A stretch of 59,647 nt of DNA from an uncultured Pigmentiphaga sp. (lineage in GTDB: Bacteria > Pseudomonadota > Gammaproteobacteria > Burkholderiales > Burkholderiaceae_B), in NCBI GenBank assembly GCA_937891425.1, contig CALAGD010000083.1, forward strand, positions 1 through 59,647, written 5' to 3'. Below the pieces are notes generated by a model. It searched no databases and was not told the origin of the DNA. It saw only the letters and a list, made by a program, of their open reading frames with translations. Within the stretch, counting starts at the first letter, position 1, and each line of letters opens with the position of its first letter. The translations under genes were made by a program, and so were the position numbers. Of this stretch, positions 59,607-59,647 are shown piece after piece.

Positions 59607-59635
59607 ACAAGCCCCGCCGTTCAGGGCGGGGAAGG
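59607..59635 (+). repeat. Hairpin resembling an IS200/IS605-type right end
   Basis: CCCCGCC (59611-59617) pairs with GGCGGGG (59624-59630) around GTTCAG, followed by AAGGATAGC instead of a T tract. The shape AAGCCCCGCC...GGCGGGG-AAGGAT closely resembles the conserved 3' end of many IS605/IS1341 (tnpB) elements. No tnpB is present upstream, so it would be a lone end. It could also be an unusual terminator of the methyltransferase gene. Confidence 0.4.
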
Positions 59636-59647
59636 ATAGCGCGGACG

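Noticed and set aside
1..59647. CRISPR array, rRNA operon or prophage
   Set aside because: No regularly spaced repeats, rRNA sequence or phage structural genes were seen on reading through the window.

Overview
The window is high-GC DNA from a betaproteobacterium, most likely Burkholderiales, family Alcaligenaceae (Bordetella/Achromobacter/Pusillimonas-like). The basis is two Bug-family (TctC-type) solute receptors and a core order that I associate with that group: dnaJ-dnaK-grpE, hemH-hrcA, nadK-recN, fur | bamE-dapB-murB, dxs-ispA, Rieske oxygenase-miaB-ybeZ-ybeY. Species cannot be decided by reading alone.

Layout. 0-2.3 kb: a LolCDE/MacB-like ABC permease and ATPase, then a small parvulin. 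2.5-10.6 kb: accessory metabolism (two Bug receptors, an EmrE-like pump, a cupin facing a TetR regulator, a NIPSNAP protein, a sirtuin coupled to an unknown Cys-containing protein, and a malic enzyme without a PTA domain), plus a 24-residue membrane peptide gene. 10.9-12.9 kb: two adjacent ferritin-like genes that both appear broken, one by an in-frame amber codon and the other by a +1 frameshift just after its start. 12.9-15.2 kb: small envelope proteins (TonB-C-like, PQ-loop-like, DUF4142, META lipoprotein). 15.2-22.1 kb: a dense regulatory island with a kinase that has lost its ATP-binding motifs, an NtrC-type response regulator, a divergent sigma-54 activator without a sensor domain, an rpoN gene whose upstream region carries an essentially perfect -24/-12 promoter, a BON lipoprotein and a tandem-receiver protein.

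22.2-38.5 kb is housekeeping. It holds the DnaKJ/GrpE chaperones with two near-consensus sigma-32 promoters, ferrochelatase fused to a tail with two FPASDP repeats, HrcA, NAD kinase, RecN, Fur, BamE, DapB, MurB, YajQ, Dxs and IspA. 39-44.4 kb holds a Rieske oxygenase, MiaB, YbeZ, YbeY, a DUF423 protein, an HpaR-type MarR regulator and tRNA-Val(GAC) behind a perfect sigma-70 promoter. 44.8-52.6 kb holds an SRPBCC membrane protein, a carboxymuconolactone-decarboxylase-like protein, an MhpA-like flavoprotein with a coupled thioredoxin, a SulP transporter with a 17-bp palindrome in its coding sequence, YjbQ, and a MepK-like/L,D-transpeptidase pair. 52.7-59.6 kb holds acetate kinase, a gap rich in DnaA-box-like words, a likely sugar-acid or hydroxy-acid operon (IlvD/Edd dehydratase, beta-hydroxyacid dehydrogenase, hydroxypyruvate-isomerase-like protein, DedA), a methyltransferase with an apparent signal peptide, and a terminal hairpin resembling the right end of IS200/IS605-type elements.

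The best candidates for something new are the self-contained sigma-54 island with an apparently self-activating rpoN, the ferrochelatase-FPASDP fusion with its own internal start, and the paired decay of the ferritin-like genes. All claims come from reading the sequence; no database search was possible.
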